A DNA stretch of 11,733 nucleotides, taken from Verrucomicrobiota bacterium (GTDB taxonomy: Bacteria; Verrucomicrobiota; Verrucomicrobiia; Limisphaerales; JAEYXS01). The stretch spans positions 1 to 11,733 of the forward strand of contig JAEYXS010000105.1 of the NCBI GenBank assembly GCA_023431185.1, given 5' to 3'. A program made the translations under genes and the position numbers. Each line of letters opens with the position of its first letter. Position 1 is the stretch's first letter. The notes beneath the pieces are model-generated. The model worked only from the letters and a program-made list of their open reading frames with translations, was not told where the DNA came from and did not search any database. Positions 1 through 7,713 of this stretch are shown here, piece by piece.

Positions 1-42
1 CTGTAAGGGCACAAGCACCGTAGAGCTGAACGCCCGTCTCCC

Positions 43-921
43 TCACATCGCAAACCGCCCCCTAAACCCCTTCAGCAAATCCTGCATCCGCTTGCCGCGG
101 TACTCGTCCCACGACAGGAGCAACGCCTCGCAATCCTGATGATAATACCCCGGGCGGATATGCACCCGGTGCCCGTCCAAGATCATCTGCTTCTGCGTGA
201 GGAGTGAGAGCGCATCCCCTGTCAGCGCTCCCGCCCGCCCGAAGGGATTCGTCCAGAACCATAACCACTCAAACGCCGCCAGCGCCATTACCCGCTCCGT
301 GAGCGGCCTTTGCGGGTCATTCGCCCTGCTCCAGTAAGCCTGCGCCTCCTGCCGGATGTTCGGCACCCAGCGATTGTCCGGATGCTCGATGAGGTGCACC
401 TCCCGGCTGTAGCGCAGCCGCCGCAACCAGAACGGCCCATCCCGCCGTGCCCGGAACTGCGGCTGGTGCAAGCGCCCCCAGACCGGCATCACCGCCAGCG
501 GTTCATGCGGGCCCAGCGGCAGCGAGGGATGCGGCTTGAGCCGCTCATTCCACACACGCTCACCATTCGGCGGCTCCTGCAGCTCTTCGCACCACGTATA
601 GAAACGCGCCGTGCGCTGCATCTGCCGGATGGCGAAGCTGTAACAGTGGCCATCCGCAGCACCCGAATAACGCTCGCGCCACAGCTCACGCTCCCCGGCC
701 ACCATCTGCGTGGCAAAGAATGTGTGATACTTCTGCGCCAGTGCCAGCCGGCGCCGGAACAATTGGAAGGCCAGCACCTTGCAATGGCCCGGCGTGTGAT
801 CCCCCTCCCTCCGCGCGGCCGTCTCATCCAGCCAAGCTCCGAACACCGCCTGAAACTCCCGCCCCATGTCATCGTAAGGCTCCTCCGCGATGATCGGCGC
901 AAAGGATTTGGGCAGCTTCAT
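43..921 (-). CDS. Unrecognised 292-aa cytoplasmic protein
   Basis: I do not recognise this family. The frame is open for 292 codons from an ATG with GC-rich, protein-like codon use, and an in-frame TAG four codons upstream of an earlier ATG rules out a longer start. The protein has no signal peptide and no convincing membrane span. It is rich in Trp, Arg and His, with many aromatic clusters, for example the Trp-rich stretch at about residues 218-223. The segment FWTNPFGRAG (residues 222-231) faintly recalls the HPFxxGNGR loop of Fic AMP-transferases, but the catalytic His is Thr and the spacing is short, so I do not assign Fic activity. Cysteines (residues 47, 93, 111, 264) are scattered rather than paired in CxxC motifs. 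It lies downstream of lemA on the same strand but is separated from it by a strong terminator, so it probably has its own promoter within 922-970. Function is unknown; that it is a real gene is fairly secure. Confidence 0.72.
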   Translation of the reverse strand: MKLPKSFAPIIAEEPYDDMGREFQAVFGAWLDETAARREGDHTPGHCKVLAFQLFRRRLALAQKYHTFFATQMVAGERELWRERYSGAADGHCYSFAIRQMQRTARFYTWCEELQEPPNGERVWNERLKPHPSLPLGPHEPLAVMPVWGRLHQPQFRARRDGPFWLRRLRYSREVHLIEHPDNRWVPNIRQEAQAYWSRANDPQRPLTERVMALAAFEWLWFWTNPFGRAGALTGDALSLLTQKQMILDGHRVHIRPGYYHQDCEALLLSWDEYRGKRMQDLLKGFRGRFAM

Positions 922-968
922 GGGACTACTTCATGAAGGAAAGACGGGGAAAAGTCCATCGTCGCGCC

Positions 969-1010
969 AAACGAAAAAGCGTTGAAAGGTTTTCACCCTT
1001 CAACGCTTTT
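969..1010 (-). terminator. Rho-independent terminator of lemA
   Basis: A 12-bp perfect stem (975-986 pairing with 999-1010; arms AAAAGCGTTGAA and TTCAACGCTTTT) extends by three more pairs after one mismatch and closes on a small loop. Read on the minus strand it lies 29 bases beyond the lemA stop and is followed by a T-rich tail (TTTTTCGTTT). The A/T-flanked stem could also act on the plus strand. It separates lemA from the gene at 43-921. Confidence 0.8.
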
Positions 1011-1038
1011 GAATTTTTAAAAGGCTTTGACCAGTCCG

Positions 1039-1611
1039 TTAGAACTGCACCGTCGGCGCGTTCTTTGCCTCGGCGGGCGCCTCGAAGAACGGCTCTTCCT
1101 TGAAGCCCAGCATGCCCGCGATCAGCACTGCCGGGAAAGTCTGCACCGCCACGTTATGCTGCTGCGCGCTGTCATTGTAGAACTGCCGCGCGAACGCCAC
1201 CCGGTTCTCCGTGCTCGTCAGTTCCTCCTGGAGCATGATGAATTGCTTGTCCGCTTTCAGATCCGGATAATTCTCCGTCACCATCAGAAGTCGCGAGAGC
1301 GCGGAGCTCAGCTCCCCTTCCGCCTTCATGCGTTCGGCCGTGCCGGCGGTGACGTTCACGCTCGTCGCCTTGGCACGCGCGCTGATGACGGCGTCGAGCG
1401 TGGACTTCTCGTGCGTCGCGTAGCCCTTCACCGTGTTCACCAGGTTCGGGATCAGGTCGTGGCGGCGCTTGAGCTGCACGTCGATCTGCGACCACGCATT
1501 GCGCACCGCCTGCCGCAGTTTCACCAGCCCGTTGTACATGCTCATGATGTACAGACCGATGACCACCGCGATGAACAGCAATACTCCTAGAGCGATTAAT
1601 AAAGCTACCAT
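1039..1611 (-). CDS. lemA: LemA family protein
   Basis: This 190-aa membrane-anchored protein belongs to the widespread LemA family, whose biochemical role is poorly defined (envelope-associated; homologues are often near TPM-domain or peptidase genes). Residues 2-23 form one hydrophobic segment that starts almost at the N terminus. It is followed by the family hallmark YNGLVKLRQAVRNAWSQIDV and then RRHDLIPNLVNTVKGYATHE. The remainder is helical and coiled-coil-like, including SALSRLLMVTENYPDLKADK and ENRVAFARQFYND, both typical of LemA. Length is normal for the family (about 185-200 aa). The ATG start places the anchor directly at the N terminus. No Shine-Dalgarno is visible upstream. The gene appears monocistronic, with a hairpin terminator just downstream. 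The usual TPM-domain partner is absent from this window. Confidence 0.95.
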   Translation of the reverse strand: MVALLIALGVLLFIAVVIGLYIMSMYNGLVKLRQAVRNAWSQIDVQLKRRHDLIPNLVNTVKGYATHEKSTLDAVISARAKATSVNVTAGTAERMKAEGELSSALSRLLMVTENYPDLKADKQFIMLQEELTSTENRVAFARQFYNDSAQQHNVAVQTFPAVLIAGMLGFKEEPFFEAPAEAKNAPTVQF

Positions 1612-1729
1612 GACTGCACTGTAGCGAATCCCCGCCCGGATGCAATGCTGACCGGACTACAAGAAACAACCCCGTTTGGAACGCTCATTTGGGGTGAGGG
1701 GTGAGCAAGCCAAAGGAGGTGCGTTGGAC

Positions 1730-4660
1730 CTACTTCCGCGCCTCTGGCGTGATGCTCATCTCCACCCGCTTCCCTTCGCGCAGGATGACCACCTTCACCG
1801 GCACGCCGATCTTCACGGAGTCCAGCGCATAGGTGTAGTCATAGATGTTCGCGATCTTCTGCCCCGCGAATTCCACGATCACATCCCCGTTCTTGATGCC
1901 CGCCTTGTCCGCCGGACTGCCGCCGCGCGCACCACTGAGCTTCACGCCCTGCACCTCCGTGGCGTAGTCGGGGATGGTGCCCAGATACGCCCGCAAGCCA
2001 TCGCGCGCACCGCCCTTGTCGCTCTTCTGCACCTTCACGTAATCCGGACGGGCGCCCTCTTTCGCCAGGTCCAGCACGATGCGCCGCGCCATCTTCGCGA
2101 CGCGCTCCATGCCCTCGTAATTCAGCGTGTCCGTGTCATCCGCCGGGCGATGATACTGCTCATGGCTGCCCGTGAAGAACGCCAGCACCGGGATGTTCTT
2201 CGGGTAAAACGCCGTCGTGTCTGTGGGCAAGTACGGGTCCTCCTGCAAGCTGAGGCTGAACCCGCCCACCACATTCGCCTTTTCGATCAAGCCGCGCCAG
2301 GCGCCGGACGAACCGACGCCTTGCAACGTCAGCTTGTTCTCCCGCACACGACCCACCATGTCAAAATTCAAGTAAGCCACCACATTCGAGAGCGCGACCG
2401 TCGGATTGTCCGCGAACTTGGACGACCCGATCAGACCCATCTCCTCGCCCGACCAGAAGGCGAACACCACACCGCGCGTGAACGACGCCGGATTCTTCGT
2501 GCGTTCCGCTGCCAGATTCGCCGCCAGCTCCAAGATGGCCGAGACACCGGAGGCATTGTCATCCGCGCCATTGTGGATCTGGCCTTCCTCACCCTTGATG
2601 CCGAAGCCGCCGGTCTCACCGCGGCCCAGGTGATCATAATGCGCGCCGAGCATCACATACTCATTGCCCGCTGTCGGCGGGATGACACCGATCACATTGC
2701 GATCCATCTTCTTCAGATGATTCACCTTCGTCGCGATGTTCACCGTCAGGCTGGGCAACGTGAAGCGCACATCCGCGCCGTGCGGATCTTCCTGATCCAG
2801 CGCATCCTGCAATTGCTTCCACGTCTTGCCCGAGCCCGCCAGCATGGCGTCCGCGACCTTGCCGGAGATGGATGCGGCCACGATGCCCGAACCCGCGAGG
2901 CTGGTGTCATACGTCATCGGCGCGAGCTCACCCGGATTTGGTGAATTCGGTCCCGTCACTATGAGCAACGCCTTCGCGCCGTGCGTGCGTGCCACCAGCG
3001 CCTTGTAGCGCAAGCCTGCGTAGCGATTCAACTCTGCGCGCCGTGCCTGGTCCACGCCCTCCGGCACATAGCGGAACGCCACCACGATCTTGTTCGAGAC
3101 ATTCAACGTGCCGCCGTAAGAATCATAACTCTCGCCCAGCTTGCCCGGCACCGTGAGTCCGTAACCGACAAACACTACTTCACCGGAGACTTCACCATTC
3201 GCCGTGAAAGAAAGCGGGCGGAAATCTTTCTCCACGTCAAACTTGATCTCGCGCAAGGTCTCGCCGCTCTTGTGCAAGACCAGTTTGTTCTCATTCGTCA
3301 CCGTCTGGACACCGGCGGTGAATTCGAAGTTGTGGAAGAACGTGCCTTTGTCGCCGAGGGGCTTCACGCCCGCACCCTGTAATTGCTTCGCGACATACTC
3401 CGCCGCCAGTTGCGAACCTTTCGTCCCGGTAAGCCGGCCTTCCAACGCATCGCTCGCGAGATAGGCGACATGGGCGTGAAGATCATTCGTGCTGATATTG
3501 ACAGAGAGGGCTGCGCTGCTCATCACGGCTGGGGCTGCTTTCGTTTCCACCGGCGCTGAACTTTTCGCACCGGCTGACTTCAAGGCGGTCTGCGCCGCCG
3601 CATGATTCCAGTTCGCCATGAAAAGCTGCGACCCCGCTCCGCCGCGATTCGAGGTCCAGCACAGCTTCTTCCCATCCGGCGAGAACACTGGCAGACTGTC
3701 GAAGCCATCCGTGTAAGTCACGCGCACCGGTTCACGTGTGCCCTTCGCATCCACCAGATAAAGCTCGAAATTCGCGAAGCCTTCCTTGTTCGAGCCGAAG
3801 ATCGCGTACTCGCCCGAGGGATGAAAATACGGCGCCCACGACATCGCCTTGAAATCCGTCAACCGCTGCACATCGCTGCCGTCCACCTTCATCGTGTAGA
3901 TGTCCGCCGTGTCGCCCTTCTCATTGAAGCGCCGCCACACGATGCGTTGCCCATCCGGCGTGAAGAACGGCCCGCCATCGTAGCCGGGCGTGTTAGTGAG
4001 CCGACGCGGATTCGTCCCATCCGCATTCATCACGTAGATCTCGCCGAAATACGCCGCATCCAGCTCGTAGCGTTGCCGGTCAGCTTGCGAAAGTTTCTCT
4101 AGCGGAAACGCATCCCGCGTGGAGCAGAATACGATGAGCTTCCCATCCGGTGAGTAACCGCCCTCCGCATCGTAGCCCGGCGTGTTCGTCAGGCGTTTGA
4201 CATTGGAACCATCGCGCTTCGCGGAAAAGATTTCATAAGTCTCATCATAATCCCACGAATAGCGGCGCGACTTGCCCGAGGCGCGGAAATCCAGTTCCCC
4301 CTTCTGCTTCGCCTTCGCTTCCGCATCCAAGTGCGTGGAGGCGAACATCACCTCATCGGAGTTCGGGCGGAAGAACGCGCACGTCGTCTTGCCCATGCCC
4401 GGCGAGATGCGCTTGCTGTCACCGCTCTCCAGGTCCAGCGTGAAGATCTGGTAGAAGGGATTGTCCGCATCCCGCTCGCTCTGGAAGATGAGCGCCTTGC
4501 CATCGGGCGAGAAATAGCCCTCGCCGCTGCGCCGCCCCTCGAAGGTGAGCTGGCGCGTCTGGGAAAGAAACGTCCCCTCATCCGCCGCGCTCGCGCTCCC
4601 GGCGTGCAACGCCAGCGCCATGAACACGCACACCCCGCCAAGCCAATGCCGATGTCTCAT
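1730..4660 (-). CDS. Secreted M28-family metallopeptidase with N-terminal PD40 beta-propeller and C-terminal PDZ domain
   Basis: The 976-aa protein is predicted to be exported. Starting at the ATG gives a classical Sec signal peptide (about residues 1-25, ending AGSASA|ADEG); an upstream in-frame GTG at 4694-4696 would add 12 residues before it and is less likely. Residues about 35-350 hold six TolB/PD40-type blades, each with an FSPDGK-like turn (for example YSPDGKLIVF, FTPDGQRIVW, FSPDGKKLCW). An Ala-rich linker follows (about 353-384). Residues about 390-870 are an M28 aminopeptidase with a PA-like insert (about 490-640). The co-catalytic zinc site is intact: H674 in AHYDH, D701 in GADDNASG, general base E739 and ligand E740 in SGEEMG, D767 in NFDMVGR, and H837 in HEQYHRPADD. 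A PDZ domain (about 890-974) ends the protein. The likely role is periplasmic or extracellular peptide hydrolysis, with the propeller and PDZ recruiting substrate. Substrate is not inferable. No Shine-Dalgarno is visible; the gene is divergent from comM. Confidence 0.95.
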   Translation of the reverse strand: MRHRHWLGGVCVFMALALHAGSASAADEGTFLSQTRQLTFEGRRSGEGYFSPDGKALIFQSERDADNPFYQIFTLDLESGDSKRISPGMGKTTCAFFRPNSDEVMFASTHLDAEAKAKQKGELDFRASGKSRRYSWDYDETYEIFSAKRDGSNVKRLTNTPGYDAEGGYSPDGKLIVFCSTRDAFPLEKLSQADRQRYELDAAYFGEIYVMNADGTNPRRLTNTPGYDGGPFFTPDGQRIVWRRFNEKGDTADIYTMKVDGSDVQRLTDFKAMSWAPYFHPSGEYAIFGSNKEGFANFELYLVDAKGTREPVRVTYTDGFDSLPVFSPDGKKLCWTSNRGGAGSQLFMANWNHAAAQTALKSAGAKSSAPVETKAAPAVMSSAALSVNISTNDLHAHVAYLASDALEGRLTGTKGSQLAAEYVAKQLQGAGVKPLGDKGTFFHNFEFTAGVQTVTNENKLVLHKSGETLREIKFDVEKDFRPLSFTANGEVSGEVVFVGYGLTVPGKLGESYDSYGGTLNVSNKIVVAFRYVPEGVDQARRAELNRYAGLRYKALVARTHGAKALLIVTGPNSPNPGELAPMTYDTSLAGSGIVAASISGKVADAMLAGSGKTWKQLQDALDQEDPHGADVRFTLPSLTVNIATKVNHLKKMDRNVIGVIPPTAGNEYVMLGAHYDHLGRGETGGFGIKGEEGQIHNGADDNASGVSAILELAANLAAERTKNPASFTRGVVFAFWSGEEMGLIGSSKFADNPTVALSNVVAYLNFDMVGRVRENKLTLQGVGSSGAWRGLIEKANVVGGFSLSLQEDPYLPTDTTAFYPKNIPVLAFFTGSHEQYHRPADDTDTLNYEGMERVAKMARRIVLDLAKEGARPDYVKVQKSDKGGARDGLRAYLGTIPDYATEVQGVKLSGARGGSPADKAGIKNGDVIVEFAGQKIANIYDYTYALDSVKIGVPVKVVILREGKRVEMSITPEARK

Positions 4661-4731
4661 ACGTAGAATCTGACGCAGTAGAGCACAGATTTGCACAAAA
4701 AACAGGCGGGAAATTTACTTTCCCCCGGAGC

Positions 4732-4748
4732 GCAGGCGTCTCGCCTGC
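4732..4748. repeat. Short GC-rich hairpin, possible dispersed repeat
   Basis: A perfect 7-bp inverted repeat, GCAGGCG-TCT-CGCCTGC, is preceded by CCCCCGGAGC. From memory, the motif 'ggagcgcaggcgtctcgcctgc' type resembles intergenic repeats found in some GC-rich bacterial genomes, but only one copy occurs in this window, so repeat status is inference. It lies in the leader or promoter region of the M28 peptidase gene. Confidence 0.4.
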
Positions 4749-4874
4749 AGCAACGTCCATCAACCACCAGCACTCGATTTTAACCAAAGCCGCCAAATAT
4801 TCTCCCTCAACGGTACATTCACTGTTTGGGCGGCGGAAAGATTACAGGGTAGCAAGTGCCTGACGCTTCCATCT

Positions 4875-4902
4875 CCCTCTCCTCCGGAGTCGGAGGAGAG
4901 GG
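4875..4902. repeat. Perfect 12-bp stem hairpin, REP-like
   Basis: CCCTCTCCTCCG (4875-4886) and CGGAGGAGAGGG (4891-4902) are perfect reverse complements around a GAGT loop. The element is followed by GCCGGGGAGAGGAGG and then a CT-rich run (4919-4935), which can pair imperfectly with the preceding GA-rich run. The stem lacks a following T tract, so it is not an obvious terminator. It sits 72 bp upstream of the comM ATG on the plus strand. It resembles dispersed palindromic intergenic elements, but its copy number cannot be judged here. Confidence 0.5.
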
Positions 4903-4973
4903 CCGGGGAGAGGAGGCACCCCTTCTCTCCTCTTGGCTTGCTTAGCGCCCCGGTCCTCCGCCATAACATTTCC

Positions 4974-6500
4974 ATGCTCGCCAAGGTGTGCTCGGCCTCG
5001 GTTCAGGGAATCGACGCCTACCCGGTAGAAGTTGAGGTGAACGCCGCATACGGTGATCTCAAGATCATCGTCGTCGGTCTGCCGGATGCCGCCGTGCGCG
5101 AATCCATCGACCGCGTCGGCACGGCCATCACGAACTCCGGGTTCAAGTTCCTCATGGGCCGCACCACCATCAACCTCGCCCCCGCCGATGTGCGCAAGGA
5201 AGGCCCGAGCTTCGATCTCCCCATCGCCATCGGCATGCTCGCCGCGAGCGAACAGTTCGCGTGCGATCAATTGGAGAATTTCCTCCTCACCGGCGAGCTG
5301 GCCCTGACCGGTGCTGTGCGGCCCGTGAAAGGCGTCCTTGCCATGGCCCTGCGCGCCAAGGCCGAGGGCAAGGTCGGCATCCTTGTGCCCGTGGACAACG
5401 CGCCGGAAGCCGCGGTGGTTAAGGGCCTGAGCGTCATTCCCGTGCGCAATCTGCGCGAAGCCGTGGCGTTCCTCGAAGGCGAGGTCAAGATCTCGCCGCT
5501 GCGCGTGGATGTGAACGGCATCTTCGACCAACCGTGCGAAGACGATGTCGATTTCAGCGAGGTGAAAGGCCAGGAGACGGTGAAGCGCGCTTTGGAAATC
5601 GCGGCCGCTGGCGGGCATAATCTCCTGCTCATCGGGCCGCCCGGTACCGGCAAGTCCATGCTCGCGAAACGGCTGCCGACGATTCTTCCGCCGCTCACGC
5701 TGGACGAGGCATTGGAGACGACGAAAATCCACAGCATCGTCGGCCTCTTGCAACCCGGCCAGGCGCTCGTCACCCGGCGGCCATTTCGCGCGCCACATCA
5801 TACGGCGAGCGATGCCGGTCTGCTCGGCGGCAGTATGAACCCCACTCCGGGCGAGATCTCCATCGCACATCACGGCGTGCTTTTCCTGGATGAATTGCCC
5901 GAATTCAAACGCAGCGCGCTCGAGACCATGCGCCAGCCGCTGGAGGAGGGCAAAGTGACCATCTCTCGCGCCGCCGGCACGATGACCTTTCCCTCACAAT
6001 TCATGCTCATCGCCGCGATGAACCCGACGCCTGATGGCAAGATGCCCGCCGAATCCCGCAGCTCGCCACGCGACATCCAGAACTACCTGAACCGCATCTC
6101 CGGTCCACTCCTCGACCGCATCGACATCCATGTGGAAGTGCCACAGGTGAAGTTCCGGCAGATGACGAACAGCCAGCCGGGCGAAAGCTCTGCGAGCATC
6201 CGCGAGCGGGTCATCGCCGCGCGGCAGGTGCAGCAGAAACGTTTCGCCGGCAAACCGCGCCTCACCTGCAACGCGCGCATGGGCAGCAAGGAATTGAAAA
6301 GCTACTGCGCCCTGGATGACACCGCGCGTGACATGCTCCAGCTCGCCATGAGCGACATGAACCTCAGCGCCCGCGCGTATGATCGCATCCTGAAAGTCGC
6401 CCGCACCATCGCCGATCTCGCCGGCACCGAGAACATCCTGAGCGACCACCTCGGCGAAGCGATCCAGTTCCGCTCGTTGGACCGCCAGTTGTGGACGTGA
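4974..6500 (+). CDS. comM: ComM/YifB family Mg-chelatase-like AAA+ ATPase
   Basis: This 508-aa cytoplasmic ATPase belongs to the family whose studied members (ComM) form hexameric helicases that promote branch migration during integration of DNA taken up in natural transformation. The N-terminal ChlI-like Lon-protease-fold domain (about 1-170) begins MLAKVCSASVQGIDAYPVEVEV, which fixes the ATG as start over an in-frame TTG 36 bp upstream. Walker A is GPPGTGKS (221-228), Walker B LFLDEL (303-308), and the arginine-finger region ISGPLLDRIDIHVEVP follows at about 375-390. The C-terminal Mg-chelatase domain contains NLSARAYDRILKVARTIADL (463-482). Length is normal. Oddity: the usual cysteine-bearing segment after sensor 1 (NPCPCG followed by further Cys) reads NPTPDGKMPAESRSSPRD here and carries no cysteine. 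No Shine-Dalgarno is visible. The following gene is separated by 118 bp. Confidence 0.96.
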   Translation: MLAKVCSASVQGIDAYPVEVEVNAAYGDLKIIVVGLPDAAVRESIDRVGTAITNSGFKFLMGRTTINLAPADVRKEGPSFDLPIAIGMLAASEQFACDQLENFLLTGELALTGAVRPVKGVLAMALRAKAEGKVGILVPVDNAPEAAVVKGLSVIPVRNLREAVAFLEGEVKISPLRVDVNGIFDQPCEDDVDFSEVKGQETVKRALEIAAAGGHNLLLIGPPGTGKSMLAKRLPTILPPLTLDEALETTKIHSIVGLLQPGQALVTRRPFRAPHHTASDAGLLGGSMNPTPGEISIAHHGVLFLDELPEFKRSALETMRQPLEEGKVTISRAAGTMTFPSQFMLIAAMNPTPDGKMPAESRSSPRDIQNYLNRISGPLLDRIDIHVEVPQVKFRQMTNSQPGESSASIRERVIAARQVQQKRFAGKPRLTCNARMGSKELKSYCALDDTARDMLQLAMSDMNLSARAYDRILKVARTIADLAGTENILSDHLGEAIQFRSLDRQLWT

Positions 6501-6618
6501 GCAACTTCGCGACAGCAAACTAGTCTCGCAGAAAATAGGTTCGCTCAGGCCTTGATTGTCTTAAAACGAACCCTTCCATTCACCCTGCACCTGCGCTAGC
6601 CTTAAACCCTAGAACCCT

Positions 6619-6993
6619 ATGGCGAACGTCGTGTTGGTCGAAGATGTTGCGGCGCTCCGGCAGAATCTCACGATCCTGCTCACCCGCAATGGCCATGCCG
6701 TCCGCGCCGCCGCCAACGGGCATGAAGCCCTCCGTCTTGTCGCCGAGCAGACGCCCGACCTCCTGGTAACCGATCTCTTCATGCCGGAAAAGGACGGCAT
6801 TGAGACCATCTTGGAGATCCGCCAGTTGCATCCGCAGCTCCGCATCATCGCCATATCAGGCGGCATCCGCGGCGATCAGGATGTCTTTCTGCAGATGGCG
6901 CAACGTCTCGGCGTCAACGCCACCATCAGCAAGCCTTTCTCCATCCAGGATTTCCAGGCTGTTTTGGACAAGGTGCTGGGCAGCCAGGCCTGA
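6619..6993 (+). CDS. Single-domain response regulator (receiver domain only)
   Basis: The 124-aa protein is a stand-alone CheY/Spo0F-like receiver. All phosphorylation-site residues are present: acidic pair E8/D9 (VLVEDVAALR), phospho-acceptor D52 in LLVTDLFMPEKDG, S80 in the IIAISGG strand, and K105 in the ISKPFSIQDF motif. There is no C-terminal output domain, so signalling must go through protein-protein contact or a phosphorelay. No histidine kinase gene lies nearby, making it an orphan; its partner cannot be inferred. The ATG is preceded by AACCCT rather than a Shine-Dalgarno. It converges with the peroxiredoxin gene, 84 bp apart, with a shared hairpin between them. Confidence 0.95.
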   Translation: MANVVLVEDVAALRQNLTILLTRNGHAVRAAANGHEALRLVAEQTPDLLVTDLFMPEKDGIETILEIRQLHPQLRIIAISGGIRGDQDVFLQMAQRLGVNATISKPFSIQDFQAVLDKVLGSQA

Positions 6994-7016
6994 GGTGCGC
7001 CCGGTTTCTCCACCGA

Positions 7017-7047
7017 AACAAAAAAGCGACCAGATTGCTCCGGTCGC
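7017..7047 (-). terminator. Hairpin terminator between convergent genes
   Basis: GCGACC (7026-7031) pairs with GGTCGC (7042-7047). The stem continues, after one mismatch, through GA/TC to a TTGC tetraloop. On the minus strand the stem is followed at once by six T (7020-7025) and a further TTTC, a textbook terminator for the peroxiredoxin transcript. On the plus strand only CTTTG follows, so termination of the response-regulator transcript would be weaker. Confidence 0.85.
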
Positions 7048-7077
7048 CTTTGCCTCAAATCTATTGTATCCGTCCGC

Positions 7078-7713
7078 TTACTTGTTCGGCTGCGGGGTGT
7101 AGCGCAGATACGGCTTCACGGTGCGGAAGCCTTTCGGGAACAGCGTGGCCGCCTCCGGGTCCTTCACGGCGGGCGTGATGATGCAGTCCTGGCCGTCGAT
7201 CCAGTTCGCGGGCGTCGCCACCTTGAACTTGGCGGTGAGCTGCAGCGAATCGATCACGCGCAGGATCTCCGCGAAGTTCCGGCCCGTGGAGGCGGGATAG
7301 GTGAGCGTAAGTTTGATCTTCTTGTCCGGCCCGATGACGAACACCGAACGCACCGTGAAGGTCGTGTCGGCGTTCGGGTGGATCATGTCATACAGCTCGG
7401 AGACCTTGCGTTCCGGGTCGGCGATGATCGGGAAGTTCATCGTCGTGCACTGCGTCTCGTTGATGTCCTTGATCCAGCCGTGATGGGCATCAATCGGATC
7501 AACGCTGACCGCCAGCACCTTCACATTGCGCTTGGTGAACTCGTCCTTCAGCTTGGCCACCGTGCCCAGTTCTGTCGTGCAGACCGGGGTATAATCCGCC
7601 GGGTGGGAGAACAGGACGCCCCAGCCGCCGCCGAGCCATTGGTGGAAATCAATCGTACCTTCCGTCGTGACCGCCGTGAAATTCGGCGCCTCATCACCTA
7701 AACGCAGTGCCAT
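7078..7713 (-). CDS. Peroxiredoxin, 1-Cys (Prx6) type
   Basis: The 211-aa cytoplasmic thiol peroxidase reduces hydrogen peroxide and organic hydroperoxides. The Prx active-site motif is HPADYTPVCTTE, with peroxidatic C45, T42, P38 and the distant conserved R123 (TVRSVFVI). The PVCTTE signature, the 211-aa length and the C-terminal extension (VATPANWIDGQDCIITPAV, about 165-183) match the Prx6/1-Cys class rather than AhpC or Bcp. Other cysteines (C89, C177) are not at the classical resolving positions, so recycling probably relies on an external thiol. The ATG lies in a 121-bp spacer after the toxin gene; a weak promoter candidate on the minus strand (TTGCAC at 7780-7785, TATCCT at 7758-7763, 16-bp gap) is the best I can see. 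No OxyR-type site was recognised. A strong terminator follows the stop. Confidence 0.95.
   Translation of the reverse strand: MALRLGDEAPNFTAVTTEGTIDFHQWLGGGWGVLFSHPADYTPVCTTELGTVAKLKDEFTKRNVKVLAVSVDPIDAHHGWIKDINETQCTTMNFPIIADPERKVSELYDMIHPNADTTFTVRSVFVIGPDKKIKLTLTYPASTGRNFAEILRVIDSLQLTAKFKVATPANWIDGQDCIITPAVKDPEAATLFPKGFRTVKPYLRYTPQPNK

Larger units (their letters stand above)
4661..4973. other. 313-bp divergent intergenic region between the M28 peptidase and comM
   Basis: This spacer holds the promoters of both divergent genes, but I cannot point to a convincing -35/-10 pair for either. It contains two separate hairpin-forming elements (4732-4748 and 4875-4902) and a strongly purine/pyrimidine-skewed stretch at about 4873-4935. 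Open frames through it translate to low-complexity Ser/Gly/Pro-rich sequence and are not credible genes. Confidence 0.7.

Noticed and set aside
1669..1695. ACCCC...GGGGT inverted repeat downstream of the peptidase stop as a terminator
   Set aside because: Only five base pairs with a 17-base loop and a poor T tail; too weak to call.
1676..2944. 422-codon open frame on the plus strand inside the peptidase gene
   Set aside because: His/Arg/Leu-rich shadow frame antisense to well-conserved M28 and PDZ domains; a GC-rich codon artefact.
4760..4984. 74-codon open frame on the minus strand across the peptidase-comM spacer
   Set aside because: It translates the hairpin and CT-rich repeat tract into low-complexity sequence and overlaps the comM start; no family resemblance.
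4842..5873. 343-codon open frame on the minus strand opposite comM
   Set aside because: Antisense to the conserved ComM coding sequence; composition is typical of a shadow frame with no recognisable motif.
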